Shown here one piece after another: positions 55,196 through 63,987 of a DNA stretch of 64,000 nt. The stretch's first letter is position 1. Each line of letters opens with the position of its first letter. The position numbers and the translations under genes are program-made. Below the pieces are notes generated by a model. The model was given only the letters and a program-made list of their open reading frames with translations. It searched no databases and was not told the origin of the DNA. Source of the stretch: Mesorhizobium sp. STM 4661 (GTDB lineage: Bacteria; Pseudomonadota; Alphaproteobacteria; Rhizobiales; Rhizobiaceae); NCBI RefSeq assembly GCF_000359125.1, contig NZ_CAAF010000031.1, forward strand, positions 84,165 through 148,164, in the 5' to 3' direction.

Positions 55196-56524
55196 TCAGA
55201 AGCCGTTCTTCCCCGGTATCCAGTTGGTGCCGGCCAGCGGCACGCCGGCCATGGCGGCGGCTTCGATGGTGAGCGCGACGAGATCCTCGGGCTCGAGATT
55301 GTGCAGGCTGTTCTTGCCGCACGCGCGGGCGATGGTCTGTGCTTCGAGCGTCATCACCTTGAGATAGTTCGCCAGACGCCGCCCGGCCGCGATCGGGTCG
55401 ACGCGCTTCATCAGTTCGGGGTCCTGCGTGGTTATGCCGGCCGGGTCACGGCCCTCGTGCCAGTCGTCATAGGCGCCGGCAGTGGTGCCGAGCTCGTTAT
55501 ACTCGGCCTCCCAGCGCGGGTCGTTGTCGCCGAGCGCGACAAGGGCGGCCGTGCCGATCGACACGGCATCGACGCCCAGCGCCAGCGCCTTGGCGACATC
55601 GGCGCCGTTGCGGATGCCGCCGGAGACGATCAGCTGCACCTTGCGGTGCATGCCGAGATCCTGCAGTGCCTGCACTGCCGGCCTGATGCAGGCGAGCGTC
55701 GGCTGGCCGACATTCTCGATGAACACTTCCTGCGTCGCCGCGGTGCCGCCCTGCATGCCGTCGACCACGACGACATCGGCGCCCGACTTCACCGCAAGGG
55801 CGGTGTCGTAATAGGGCCGCGCACCGCCGACCTTGACGTAGATCGGCTTCTCCCAGTCGGTGATCTCGCGCAGTTCCAGGATCTTGATCTCGAGATCGTC
55901 GGGGCCGGTCCAGTCGGGATGACGCGAGGCCGAACGCTGGTCGATGCCCTTGGGCAGCGTGCGCATTTCGGCGACGCGGTCTGAAATCTTCTGGCCGAGC
56001 AGCATGCCGCCGCCGCCGGGCTTGGCGCCCTGGCCGACCACGACTTCGATCGCATCGGCCCGGCGCAAATCGCGCGGGTTCATGCCATAGCGCGATGGCA
56101 AATATTGGTAGACCAGCATCTTGGAATGGCCGCGCTCTTCCTCGGTCATGCCGCCGTCGCCGGTCGTGGTCGAGGTGCCGGACAGCGTCGCGCCGCGCCC
56201 CAGTGCTTCCTTGGCCGGTCCGGATAGTGAGCCAAAACTCATGCCGGCGATGGTGATCGGGATCTTCAACTCGATCGGCTTCTTGGCATGGCGGGAACCC
56301 AGCACAACGCTGGTGTCGCAGCGCTCGCGATAGCCTTCGAGCGGATAGCGCGAGATCGAGGCGCCGAGGAACAGAAGGTCGTCGAAATGCGGCAGCTTGC
56401 GCTTGGCGCCGGCGCCACGGATGTCGTAGATGCCGGTCGCCGCGGCGCGGCGGATTTCAGACAGCGTGTAGTCGTCGAAGGTCGCGGATTTGCGCGGCGT
56501 CGTCGGCGGGTTGCGATAGGTCAT
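55196..56524 (-). CDS. mgsC: N-methylglutamate synthase subunit C (glutamate-synthase domain)
   Basis: A 442-residue FMN-binding glutamate-synthase domain protein: ITIAGMSFGSLSGPAKEALGRGA near residue 92, GTSTTTGDGGMTEEE near 116, QGAKPGGGGML near 165, GADVVVVDGMQGGTAATQEVF near 250, and the phosphate-site VSGGIRNGADVAKALALGVDAVSIGTA near 305. With MgsA and MgsB it converts gamma-glutamylmethylamide to N-methylglutamate. Confidence 0.9.
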   Translation of the reverse strand: MTYRNPPTTPRKSATFDDYTLSEIRRAAATGIYDIRGAGAKRKLPHFDDLLFLGASISRYPLEGYRERCDTSVVLGSRHAKKPIELKIPITIAGMSFGSLSGPAKEALGRGATLSGTSTTTGDGGMTEEERGHSKMLVYQYLPSRYGMNPRDLRRADAIEVVVGQGAKPGGGGMLLGQKISDRVAEMRTLPKGIDQRSASRHPDWTGPDDLEIKILELREITDWEKPIYVKVGGARPYYDTALAVKSGADVVVVDGMQGGTAATQEVFIENVGQPTLACIRPAVQALQDLGMHRKVQLIVSGGIRNGADVAKALALGVDAVSIGTAALVALGDNDPRWEAEYNELGTTAGAYDDWHEGRDPAGITTQDPELMKRVDPIAAGRRLANYLKVMTLEAQTIARACGKNSLHNLEPEDLVALTIEAAAMAGVPLAGTNWIPGKNGF

Positions 56525-56530
56525 TTTGCC

Positions 56531-57262
56531 TCAATATGCGTCGGCATTGTCGATATTGAAATTGTAGAGCGTGCGCGCCGAGCCGTAGCGCTTGAACTCA
56601 GCCGGTTTGACGCCGGTCACGCCGGCGCGGTCGAGCAAGCCTTGGAGCAGGTCCAGATGTTCCGCCCGCATCTCCTTGGCGATGCAGTCGGCGCCGAGGC
56701 TTTCGACCTTGCCGCGCACGAACAGCCGCGCCTCGTAGATGGAATCGCCCAGCGCATCGCCGGCGTCGCCCAGCACCACCAGATTGCCGGACTGTGCCAT
56801 GAACGCCGACATGTGGCCGATATTGCCGTGCACGACGATGTCGATGCCCTTCATCGAGATGCCGCAGCGCGACGAGGCATTGCCTTCGATCACCAGCAGG
56901 CCGCCGCGGCCGGTGGCGCCGGCATACTGGCTGGCGTCGCCTTTGATGGTGATGGAGCCCGACATCATGTTCTCGCCGACACCCGGTCCGGCCGAGCCGT
57001 GGACGGTGATCGCGGCGCCGTCGTTCATGCCGCCGCAATAATAGCCGACGCTGCCGCGCACATCGATGGTGACCGGCTGGTCGACGCCGACGGCGACCGA
57101 GTGGTTGCCTTTCGGGTTCAACGCTTCCCACGCCGTTTCGTTCGAACCGGGGGTCAGCTTGTGAAGCGCCTGGTTGAACTCACGCAGCGACATTGCGTCG
57201 AGGTCGAAGACCCGTGATGCATTATCGTGCGCTGCCGTCTTTGAAAGCTTGGTTGCCGGCAT
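56531..57262 (-). CDS. mgsB: N-methylglutamate synthase subunit B (GXGXG domain)
   Basis: A 243-residue protein corresponding to the C-terminal beta-helix (GXGXG) domain of large-subunit glutamate synthase, with repeated Gly-rich turns (GSAGPGVGENMMSGSITIKGDAS, GRGGLLVIEGNASSRCGIS, GNIGHMSAFM). It is structural, joining the amidotransferase and synthase parts. The ATG at 57262 lies five bases after the mgsA stop. Confidence 0.9.
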   Translation of the reverse strand: MPATKLSKTAAHDNASRVFDLDAMSLREFNQALHKLTPGSNETAWEALNPKGNHSVAVGVDQPVTIDVRGSVGYYCGGMNDGAAITVHGSAGPGVGENMMSGSITIKGDASQYAGATGRGGLLVIEGNASSRCGISMKGIDIVVHGNIGHMSAFMAQSGNLVVLGDAGDALGDSIYEARLFVRGKVESLGADCIAKEMRAEHLDLLQGLLDRAGVTGVKPAEFKRYGSARTLYNFNIDNADAY

Positions 57263-57267
57263 GAAAC

Positions 57268-58164
57268 TCAATGCTCCCAGAAATAGACGGTCGCGGGCTC
57301 GGGTTCCCAGACCCTCGCATTGTCTATGCCGGGCAGTTTGGTGAGCGCGCGATATTCCGAGCCGAAGGCGACATACTGGTCGGTCTCGGCCATCACCGCG
57401 GGCTTGCAGGCGATCGGATCGCGCACCACGCCGAAGCCGTTCTTGGTGCCGACGACGAAGGTGAAGAAACCGTCGAGATCGCTGAGCGTGCCTTCGAGCG
57501 CCTCGCCGAGATTCTTGCCGTGCGCCATCTGCGAGGAGAGATAGGCGGCTGCCACTTCGGTGTCGTTCTCGGTCTCGAATTTCATGCCTTCGCGGACCAG
57601 CTCGCGCCGGACATTGTTGTGGTTGGACAGCGAGCCATTGTGCACCAGGCACTGGTCGGCGCCGGTCGAGAACGGATGCGCGCCCATCGTCGTGACCGCC
57701 GATTCCGTCGCCATGCGGGTGTGGCCGATACCATGCGTGCCGGTCATCGAACGCACGTCGAAACGCTCGACGACGGCTTCCGGCAGGCCGACTTCCTTGT
57801 AGATTTCCACCACGTCGCCGGCGCCCATGATACGGATATCGGGCCTCAGTGCCTGAATGGTTTCACGCGCCTCGTCGATCTTGTCGGGCCTGGTCCTGAC
57901 GACCGCGTGCGTCGACTTTACCGCGACACTCACCGGCACGCCAATGGCCTTGGCAAGCTCGGTATCGAGACCGCGGAAATCGCGTTCCGGCTTGGCCGAC
58001 TGAATGGTGATCTTGGCTTCATTGCCGGAGGAGGCGCCATAGATGGCTATGCCGGCGCTGTCCGGGCCGCGGTCGCTGAGCGAGATCAGCATCTCCGAAA
58101 GCATTGCACCAAGCTTCGGCTCCAGCGCCTTGTCCTTCAAGAAAAGTCCGACGATTCCACACAT
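57268..58164 (-). CDS. mgsA: N-methylglutamate synthase subunit A (class II amidotransferase)
   Basis: A 298-residue Ntn-type glutaminase domain. The start must be the ATG at 58164, because MCGIVG puts the nucleophile Cys directly after the initiator Met; in-frame codons upstream are leader. RGPDSAGIAIYG near residue 33 and the typical HTRMATES and HNGSLSNHNNVRREL motifs (about 148 and 172) follow. It releases methylamine from gamma-glutamylmethylamide for transfer in the MgsABC complex. First gene of the run ending at mgdD; GGAGG lies just upstream. Confidence 0.9.
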   Translation of the reverse strand: MCGIVGLFLKDKALEPKLGAMLSEMLISLSDRGPDSAGIAIYGASSGNEAKITIQSAKPERDFRGLDTELAKAIGVPVSVAVKSTHAVVRTRPDKIDEARETIQALRPDIRIMGAGDVVEIYKEVGLPEAVVERFDVRSMTGTHGIGHTRMATESAVTTMGAHPFSTGADQCLVHNGSLSNHNNVRRELVREGMKFETENDTEVAAAYLSSQMAHGKNLGEALEGTLSDLDGFFTFVVGTKNGFGVVRDPIACKPAVMAETDQYVAFGSEYRALTKLPGIDNARVWEPEPATVYFWEH

Positions 58165-58226
58165 GTCAGCCTCCGATGGTGAGTGTGATTTCGGTGCTAC
58201 CAGCTTCACGGGACTTATTCAACTCA

Positions 58227-58246
58227 CATGAAAGTTTTTTTTCATG
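58227..58246. promoter_or_regulatory. Dyad in the mgsA leader region
   Basis: CATGAAA / TTTCATG arms around GTTTTT, 63 bases upstream of the mgsA start in an AT-rich stretch. Candidate operator of the mgs-gmaS-mgd operon. I found no convincing sigma-54 promoter in the gap. Confidence 0.4.
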
Positions 58247-58256
58247 ACAAACAAAT

Positions 58257-58282
58257 CGCCTGGCGCGGCAGGGCGCCAGGCG
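58257..58282 (-). terminator. Terminator-like hairpin after the amt unit
   Basis: On the minus strand CGCCTGGCG / CGCCAGGCG, eight-base loop, followed by ATTTGTTTG. It lies 14 bases after the small-protein stop. The T-run is interrupted, so termination may be partial and let some amt transcript run into mgsA. Confidence 0.65.
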
Positions 58283-58295
58283 ACCGGGCACAGCC

Positions 58296-58514
58296 CTAAT
58301 AGCGGTCGATCGCCTCTCTTGTCTCGTCCCCGCTGCGGTCCGCGGCCATATCGGCCTCGATTTCAGCATTCTCGTGGCGCGTCTGGAGGACATGCCATCC
58401 AATCCAGAAGACGAGACCGATGATGACCATCAGGACTTCTGAACCCTGAAACGGGTAGATTGCGCCGACGTCCTTGAGGTCGACGGCCCAGCTTTCCATA
58501 CCATTGGTAGACAT
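58296..58514 (-). CDS. Small single-helix membrane protein paired with Amt
   Basis: A 72-residue protein I cannot place in a named family. It has a polar N-terminus (MSTNGMESWAVDLKDVG), one predicted membrane helix at about residues 25-43 (SEVLMVIIGLVFWIGWHVL) and a charged tail rich in Glu, Asp and Arg. It starts 21 bases after the amt stop in the same direction, behind an AGGAGA-type site, so the two are probably co-translated. An accessory subunit or regulator of the transporter is an inference. Confidence 0.65.
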   Translation of the reverse strand: MSTNGMESWAVDLKDVGAIYPFQGSEVLMVIIGLVFWIGWHVLQTRHENAEIEADMAADRSGDETREAIDRY

Positions 58515-58535
58515 GCGAGTTCTCCTGTCGCTTGG

Positions 58536-59936
58536 CTATTTGATCGTGGCCTTTTCGGCGGTTCCCACTTCGCGCACCGACGCTTCGAACTCATGGTTGA
58601 GGGCAAAGTCGACGCCCTCGAGTTCGACCTTGGCCGGCACACGCAGCAGGTTCATGCTGTTGAGGATCTTGCAGACAACAAAGGTGGGAACAAAGCCGAG
58701 CGCGAACATCAGCACCGCACCCGCGAAATTGCCGAGCGGGTTGATGTACGCGAAGCCCTCATAGGGCGATGACGGCTGTCCCCACAGCATGAAACCCGCC
58801 ACCACGACGCCGAGGAATCCGCCATAGCCGTGCACGGCAACGGCGCCCACCGCATCGTCGATCTTGAAGCGGCGCTCGACGAAATAGTGCAGCTTGTAGC
58901 AGATTGTCGGGACGATAGCGCCGATCAGAAGCGCCTGGATCGGATGATAGAGATCGTTGCCGGCCGAGGCTGAAATAATGCCGCAAAGCCCCAGCGAGAA
59001 CGTCCAGAACGGGTCTCCTTTCGAGACGATGTAGCCGGCCATCATGCCGCCCGACAGCGACATCAGGAAGTTGAAGGTGATCGCCGAGAGCGTGGTCGGC
59101 GCAAGATAGATGTTGGTCGCCGTCCAGGTGTCGCCGGTGATCTGGCCGGCAATCGTGGCCGGACTGATCAGCGGAATGTTGCACGCCGCATAGAAGCCCC
59201 AGAAGCCGGTGTAAATCAGAAACAGGCCGATCGTGACCAGCCAAACATTGTGGGGCGGGATGTCGCGCGGCGTGCCGTCAGGCCTGAACTTGCCGATGCG
59301 TGGGCCGAGCACGATGAGGAAGGCAAGCGCCGCCCCGCCGGCGATCGCGTGCACGACGCCCGACGCATAGGCGTCGTGATAACCCCAGAGCTTCACCATC
59401 CATCCCTGCGGATGCCAGCCCCAGGACGCGCCGAGAATCCACAGTACCGAACCGATCAGCACCGCGACGATCCAGAACGCACCCGAGCGCGCTCGTTCTA
59501 TGATCGAACCCGAGATGATCGAAGCCGTCGTGATGGAAAACAGCAGGAAGGCGCCCCAGAACACGCCGTTGAGGCGATGCCAGAGCGCGGCGTCGGCAGG
59601 CGTGACCCCCGTCTCGCCTGGATTGACGCCGGAGAGATGAGTGCCCATCAACGGATTCCACGGTTCGGCGAATGGTGCCGTGACAAGCCCGCCCGGGACC
59701 ATGCCCGGTCCGTTGGGAAACCCGAAATAGATCCACCAGCCGAAAAAATAGAACGTAACCGTGACGAGCGGGATCGCCATCGCGTTCTTCATAAGCGTTT
59801 TCAGGTGATTGCGCCGGCGCGAGACGCCGACCTCGTAGGTGCAGAATCCGACATGGATGAGGAACATCATGACGATGGTCACCCAGTAGTAGAATTCGGT
59901 GAAAATGGTCGTTAGAGCGTTGAGATTCCCTTCCAT
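58536..59936 (-). CDS. amt: Ammonium/methylammonium transporter, Amt family
   Basis: A 466-residue membrane protein with the eleven-helix Amt pattern. Both pore histidines appear kept: YASGVVHAIAGGAALAF near 195 and DAVGAVAVHGYGGFLG near 365. It is divergent in the first half from standard AmtB. It sits directly upstream of the mgs genes and opposite dmmD, so import of methylammonium, or recapture of ammonium released by the pathway, is likely. A strong GGAGGGG site precedes the ATG. Confidence 0.88.
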   Translation of the reverse strand: MEGNLNALTTIFTEFYYWVTIVMMFLIHVGFCTYEVGVSRRRNHLKTLMKNAMAIPLVTVTFYFFGWWIYFGFPNGPGMVPGGLVTAPFAEPWNPLMGTHLSGVNPGETGVTPADAALWHRLNGVFWGAFLLFSITTASIISGSIIERARSGAFWIVAVLIGSVLWILGASWGWHPQGWMVKLWGYHDAYASGVVHAIAGGAALAFLIVLGPRIGKFRPDGTPRDIPPHNVWLVTIGLFLIYTGFWGFYAACNIPLISPATIAGQITGDTWTATNIYLAPTTLSAITFNFLMSLSGGMMAGYIVSKGDPFWTFSLGLCGIISASAGNDLYHPIQALLIGAIVPTICYKLHYFVERRFKIDDAVGAVAVHGYGGFLGVVVAGFMLWGQPSSPYEGFAYINPLGNFAGAVLMFALGFVPTFVVCKILNSMNLLRVPAKVELEGVDFALNHEFEASVREVGTAEKATIK

Positions 59937-60104
59937 TTCATGTCCCCTCCGTTCAGTCGCACTCCTTGCCTCTCAGTAAAACTTTTTGCATGTTAGTATT
60001 GCGCGCTTTTGGAGTTTTGAGTCAATATGGCGCGGAACGTCGCGTGGCCTCCAGTGCCCTGAATCGGCGAAAAGTCGGCAATTGTGTTGAGGAGAAGCAA
60101 GCCC

Positions 60105-61238
60105 ATGACGGCATCCTGGAGATTTTCGACCCTGGCGGATCGCCATCGCGCGCTCGGCTCGAAGCTCGAAGACTGGAGCGGGATGGGAACCGCCTGGACC
60201 TACGACAAGGATGCCGACGAGGAGTATACCGCCATCCGCACCAAGGCCGGCCTGATGGATGTGTCGGGTCTGAAGAAGGTCCACATCACCGGGCCGCACG
60301 CCTCGCACCTGATCGATCTCGCCACGACGCGCGACGTCGAGAAAATATATCCCGGCAAGTCGGCCTATGCCTGCATGCTGAACGAGGCCGGCAAGTTCAC
60401 CGACGATTGCATCCTCTATCGCACCGGCCCGAATAGCTGGATGGTCGTGCACGGTTCGGGCACCGGCCATGAGGAGTTGCAGCGCGCTTCCGTCGGGCGT
60501 GACGTCTCGCTGCGCTTCGACGACAATCTGCACGATCTTTCCCTGCAGGGCCCCACTGCCGTCGACTATCTGGCCAAGCATGTGCCCGGCATCCGCGACC
60601 TCAACTATTTCCATCACATGCAGACGCAGCTGTTCGGCTTGCCCGTGATGATCTCGCGCACCGGCTACACCGGCGAGCGCGGCTACGAGATCTTCTGCCG
60701 TGGCCAGGACGCCGGCACGATCTGGGATAGGATTCTCGACGAGGGCAAGAGCGCCGGCATCATCCCGTGCCGCTTCACCACGCTCGACATGCTGCGCGTC
60801 GAAAGTTATTTGCTCTTCTACCCCTACGATAATTCCCAAAAGTATCCGTTCGACAATGAAGGCCCCGGCGACACGCTGTGGGAACTCGGTCTCGACTTCA
60901 CCGTCAGCCCCGGCAAGACAGGCTTTCGCGGCGCCGAGGAACACTACCGGCTGAAGGGCAAGGAACGCTTCAAGATCTATGGCGTATTGCTCGATGGCAA
61001 GGAGCCGGCCGACGAAGGTGCGCCGGTCTACCGCGACGGCGAAAAAGTCGGCGTAGTGACTTGCGCCATGTATTCGCCGCTGGTCAAGAAATCGATGGGC
61101 ATCGCCAGGCTCGATGTCGACTGTGCCGTCAAGGACACCAAGCTCGAGATCCGCAACAAGAGCGGCGCCATCAAGGCCACCGCGCAGCCGCTTCCCTTCG
61201 ATGATCCGAAGAAGACCAAGCGCACGGCGAAAGGCTGA
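60105..61238 (+). CDS. dmmD: Dimethylamine monooxygenase folate subunit (GcvT family)
   Basis: A 377-residue GcvT-type protein: WTYDKDADEEYTAIRTKAGLMDVSGLKKVHITG near 27-60, ISRTGYTGERGYEIF near 185, and a C-terminal barrel. In dmmDABC-type loci it is the tetrahydrofolate-binding subunit that traps formaldehyde released by the heme subunit as methylene-tetrahydrofolate. The ATG at 60105 has GAGGAGA nine bases upstream; a TTG at 60084 is less likely. First of four genes in the same direction, divergent from amt. Confidence 0.85.
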   Translation: MTASWRFSTLADRHRALGSKLEDWSGMGTAWTYDKDADEEYTAIRTKAGLMDVSGLKKVHITGPHASHLIDLATTRDVEKIYPGKSAYACMLNEAGKFTDDCILYRTGPNSWMVVHGSGTGHEELQRASVGRDVSLRFDDNLHDLSLQGPTAVDYLAKHVPGIRDLNYFHHMQTQLFGLPVMISRTGYTGERGYEIFCRGQDAGTIWDRILDEGKSAGIIPCRFTTLDMLRVESYLLFYPYDNSQKYPFDNEGPGDTLWELGLDFTVSPGKTGFRGAEEHYRLKGKERFKIYGVLLDGKEPADEGAPVYRDGEKVGVVTCAMYSPLVKKSMGIARLDVDCAVKDTKLEIRNKSGAIKATAQPLPFDDPKKTKRTAKG

Positions 61239-61277
61239 GGCATAGTCAAGGCGAGGGGTTCGAGGCACAAAGAGAGA

Positions 61278-61874
61278 ATGGCAGCCAAGAGTATCATTAG
61301 CCGGCCCGTTTACGGAACCTTGTCTCCGCAGCCTGGCAAGCACCATCTTTTCATCGCGGATGCCGAGGGCGCGCTCGCAATAACGGACATGGCCGCGACG
61401 GCGCCGGTCGGGTTCTTTGATGGCGCCCACATCATCTACATCCCCGGCCCTGACGGTGCTCATATCGCAGCGCTCGAGGCGCTGAGGCCGGCGCAGTTCT
61501 ACCAGGGCTATTCCTTCGCCAGTGCCTTGCCGCGGCTGAAACAGACGCTGGCCAACGCGCATATGGGGCTGCGCCTCTATCTCGCGGGCACCGAAGGGCT
61601 GATCGGCCAGGCCATGCAGGTCGCGCTCGAAGCCGGCATCGACCACACTTCGATGCAGACCGAGCATCGCGGCTCGCTGGCGCGGCGCATGCAATGCGTC
61701 CACTGCAAGGGCATCACCGAAAACGTGACGACGCAGCCGGCGACCTGTTCGCATTGTGGCCTGCTTCTTCTGGTACGCGATCACTACTCGCGGCGTCTTG
61801 CTGCGTTCCAGGGCGTCTGCATCAATGCCGAGGACCGCAGCGAAATTCCTCCGATGGAGGAGATCTTTCGATGA
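61278..61874 (+). CDS. dmmA: Dimethylamine monooxygenase subunit, DmmA family
   Basis: A 198-residue protein with an N-terminal alpha/beta part (GTLSPQPGKHHLFIADAEG onward) and a C-terminal zinc-ribbon-like CVHCKG...CSHCG (about residues 141-160), followed by LLVRDHYSRRLAAFQGVCIN. This matches the small DmmA-family subunit found between the folate and reductase subunits of dimethylamine monooxygenase loci. Its exact task in the complex is not known. Its stop overlaps the next start. Confidence 0.8.
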   Translation: MAAKSIISRPVYGTLSPQPGKHHLFIADAEGALAITDMAATAPVGFFDGAHIIYIPGPDGAHIAALEALRPAQFYQGYSFASALPRLKQTLANAHMGLRLYLAGTEGLIGQAMQVALEAGIDHTSMQTEHRGSLARRMQCVHCKGITENVTTQPATCSHCGLLLLVRDHYSRRLAAFQGVCINAEDRSEIPPMEEIFR

Positions 61875-62836
61875 GCACCGGCACCACCAAGCTTGATGTC
61901 GTCGTCAGCGATGTCGTTCCGGTCAACGATCTGGTGACGCGCTTCCATTTCCGCCGGCGTGACGGCGAGCTGTTGCCGACATTTTCCGGGGGCGCTCATG
62001 TCGTGGTGGAAATGCGCGATGGCGACCGCACCAGGCTCAATCCCTATTCGCTGATGGGCTCGCCGCTCAATACCGGCGAATACACCATCTCGGTGCGGCG
62101 CGACGATGTCGGCCGCGGCGGCTCGCTGTTCATGCACCGGAGCGTCAAGCCGGGCCTGGAAATGGTGATCAGCTACCCGGTCAATTTGTTCTCGCTCGAT
62201 TTGCGCGCCAAAAAACACCTGATGCTGGCCGGCGGCATCGGCATCACCCCATTCATGGCGCAGACCGCGCAGCTGGCCGCGGAAGGCGGTAATTTCGAGC
62301 TGCACTACACGTGCCGTACCGCCTCGCTCGGCACCTATGCCGATGTCCTGCAACAGCGCTACGGGCGCCGTATCAGGCTCTATCACGACGACCGCGACGA
62401 GCGCATCGAGCTCGACCGGCTGCTGTCGTCGCAGCCGCTCGGCACGCATCTCTATGTCTGCGGTCCGTCCGGCATGATCGGCTGGGTGCGCGACCGCGCC
62501 GCCGCACTTGGCTGGCCTTCGGAAACCGTGCATTTCGAGCATTTCGCGGCGCCCCTGCCCGGCGCTCCGTTCGACGTGACGCTGGCCGTCACCGGCAAGA
62601 CGATCCGCGTCGATGAGCAGCAGAGCCTGCTCGAAGCGATCGAGGCGGCCGGCGTCGATCCACCCTATCTCTGCCGCGGCGGCGTCTGCGGCCAGTGCGA
62701 GACCAACGTCATCTCGCATGACGGCAAGTTCATCCACAACGACCACTGGCTGAGCGAGGAAGACCACCGCTCCGGCTGCAAGATCATGCCGTGCGTGTCG
62801 CGCTTCGAGGGCAAATCGCTGGTCTTGGAAAGATAG
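61871..62836 (+). CDS. dmmB: Dimethylamine monooxygenase reductase subunit (PDR/VanB type)
   Basis: A 321-residue iron-sulfur flavoprotein reductase: flavin-binding NPYSLMGSP near residue 57, NAD(P)-binding AGGIGITPFMAQ near 121, YVCGPSGMIGWV near 196, and a C-terminal plant-type 2Fe-2S domain with Cys268, Cys273, Cys276 and a later Cys. It passes electrons from NAD(P)H to the heme subunit. The ATG overlaps the dmmA stop (ATGA). Confidence 0.88.
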   Translation: MSTGTTKLDVVVSDVVPVNDLVTRFHFRRRDGELLPTFSGGAHVVVEMRDGDRTRLNPYSLMGSPLNTGEYTISVRRDDVGRGGSLFMHRSVKPGLEMVISYPVNLFSLDLRAKKHLMLAGGIGITPFMAQTAQLAAEGGNFELHYTCRTASLGTYADVLQQRYGRRIRLYHDDRDERIELDRLLSSQPLGTHLYVCGPSGMIGWVRDRAAALGWPSETVHFEHFAAPLPGAPFDVTLAVTGKTIRVDEQQSLLEAIEAAGVDPPYLCRGGVCGQCETNVISHDGKFIHNDHWLSEEDHRSGCKIMPCVSRFEGKSLVLER

Positions 62837-62845
62837 GAGGCGAGC

Positions 62846-63886
62846 TTGGGAATCACCTTTCGCAAGGAAACGTTCCGCGACGATTTCACCTTCAGGAACA
62901 GCCCTGAGCACATCAGGCGGTTTCCGTTTCCATTCCACGAAGACAGCTACATGTATGCGGTCAACATCGAGCCGCATGTCGTTGGGCCGAAGGGCAGCGT
63001 GCTGGAAAACCTGATCGACGTCGACGAGCACTATGTCGCCGAGATGCAGGACCGCGCTCTGGTGTTGGCCGAGGACCCGTTGCGCTGCCAGTCGCTGCCG
63101 CACATGACGCTGGCCGGCTGGGATCTGCTCGAACTTCTGATGGAGCAGCAGGCGCTGGGCTATCCCGAGCATTTCACGCTGACGCGCGACGGCGACAGAT
63201 GGCGGTGGATCAACCGGCCGCTCGGCATCGACGACACCTTCACCTTCGGCGATGTCTCGACGCTGCCCTATGGGCCAATGGAATACATCACAAGGCAGAG
63301 TCAGGGCGATTTCTGCATCCTCGACCAGCGCGACGGCAATCTGTGGATGGACGCCGGCATGGTTACCACCCAGGCCGACTGGTCGCTGGATTTCGACATC
63401 GGCATGAATTTCTTCGAGTGGCACGCGCCGGTGCCATTGGCGCATGAAAAGGGGATCTTCATCAGGGCGCTGAAATTCCTCACCAACATCCAGCAGGGCA
63501 AGCCGGCGCGACGCCTGAACTGGACCATGACGATCAATCCGCGGCTCGATACCAGCCCGGAAAATTATCACATATGGGGACCGGACCGGGCGACCGTCAC
63601 GCCAGAGAACGTCGGCGACAAGGTGCATCTGCGCGTCGAACTGCAAAGCTTCTGGCGGCTGCCGCGCTCGAACGGCATCGTCTTCCCGATCCGCTGCTAT
63701 CTGATCAAGATGGACGATCTGGTGACGCAGCCGAAATGGGCGCGGCGCCTGCATCGCGTCATCCGCGACCTGCCGGAGGAGCTCGCCACCTACAAGGGCC
63801 TGACCCGCTACCGCCCGACGCTGGTCGAATGGCTGTCGAAGCTGGATGATGACAGTGCGACAAGCCCGGGCTTTGGGCCGGACTGA
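62846..63886 (+). CDS. dmmC: Heme-dependent oxidative N-demethylase subunit (DUF3445)
   Basis: A 346-residue DUF3445 protein, the PAS-like heme catalytic subunit of dimethylamine monooxygenase/oxidative N-demethylase. It oxidises dimethylamine to methylamine and formaldehyde using O2. Seen here are FPFPFHEDSYMYAVNIEPHV near residue 27, FTLTRDGDRWRWINRPLG near 110 and LRVELQSFWRLPRSNGIVFPIRCYL near 257-281. The start is a TTG at 62846, five bases after AGGAGG; no ATG lies near. The methylamine product would enter the GmaS-Mgs-Mgd route. Confidence 0.86.
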   Translation: MGITFRKETFRDDFTFRNSPEHIRRFPFPFHEDSYMYAVNIEPHVVGPKGSVLENLIDVDEHYVAEMQDRALVLAEDPLRCQSLPHMTLAGWDLLELLMEQQALGYPEHFTLTRDGDRWRWINRPLGIDDTFTFGDVSTLPYGPMEYITRQSQGDFCILDQRDGNLWMDAGMVTTQADWSLDFDIGMNFFEWHAPVPLAHEKGIFIRALKFLTNIQQGKPARRLNWTMTINPRLDTSPENYHIWGPDRATVTPENVGDKVHLRVELQSFWRLPRSNGIVFPIRCYLIKMDDLVTQPKWARRLHRVIRDLPEELATYKGLTRYRPTLVEWLSKLDDDSATSPGFGPD

Positions 63887-63931
63887 GTTCGGCCTGCTTC
63901 CGTTTGCGCCGTGCCTCTCAAGACCTAGGTT

Positions 63932-63987
63932 CCTCGCCCCCGCGAAGCGGGGGAGAGGTGGCCGCGAAGCGGCCGGAGAGGGGGCTT
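63932..63987. repeat. GC-rich double hairpin after dmmC
   Basis: Two adjacent perfect stems with GAA loops, CCCCCGC/GCGGGGG and GGCCGC/GCGGCC, ending in GGAGAGGGGGCTTT. A type common in alphaproteobacterial intergenic space; may also terminate the dmm transcript. The window ends 13 bases later. Confidence 0.7.

Noticed and set aside
58165..58256. Sigma-54/NtrC promoter for the nitrogen-scavenging mgs operon
   Set aside because: I looked for the GG-N10-GC pattern on the minus strand and found no convincing match; nitrogen control may act elsewhere.
60105..61238. DMSP demethylase (DmdA) or glycine cleavage T protein
   Set aside because: It is GcvT-like, but the following DmmA, reductase and DUF3445 genes match the dmmDABC order; no gcvH or gcvP and no DMSP genes are present.
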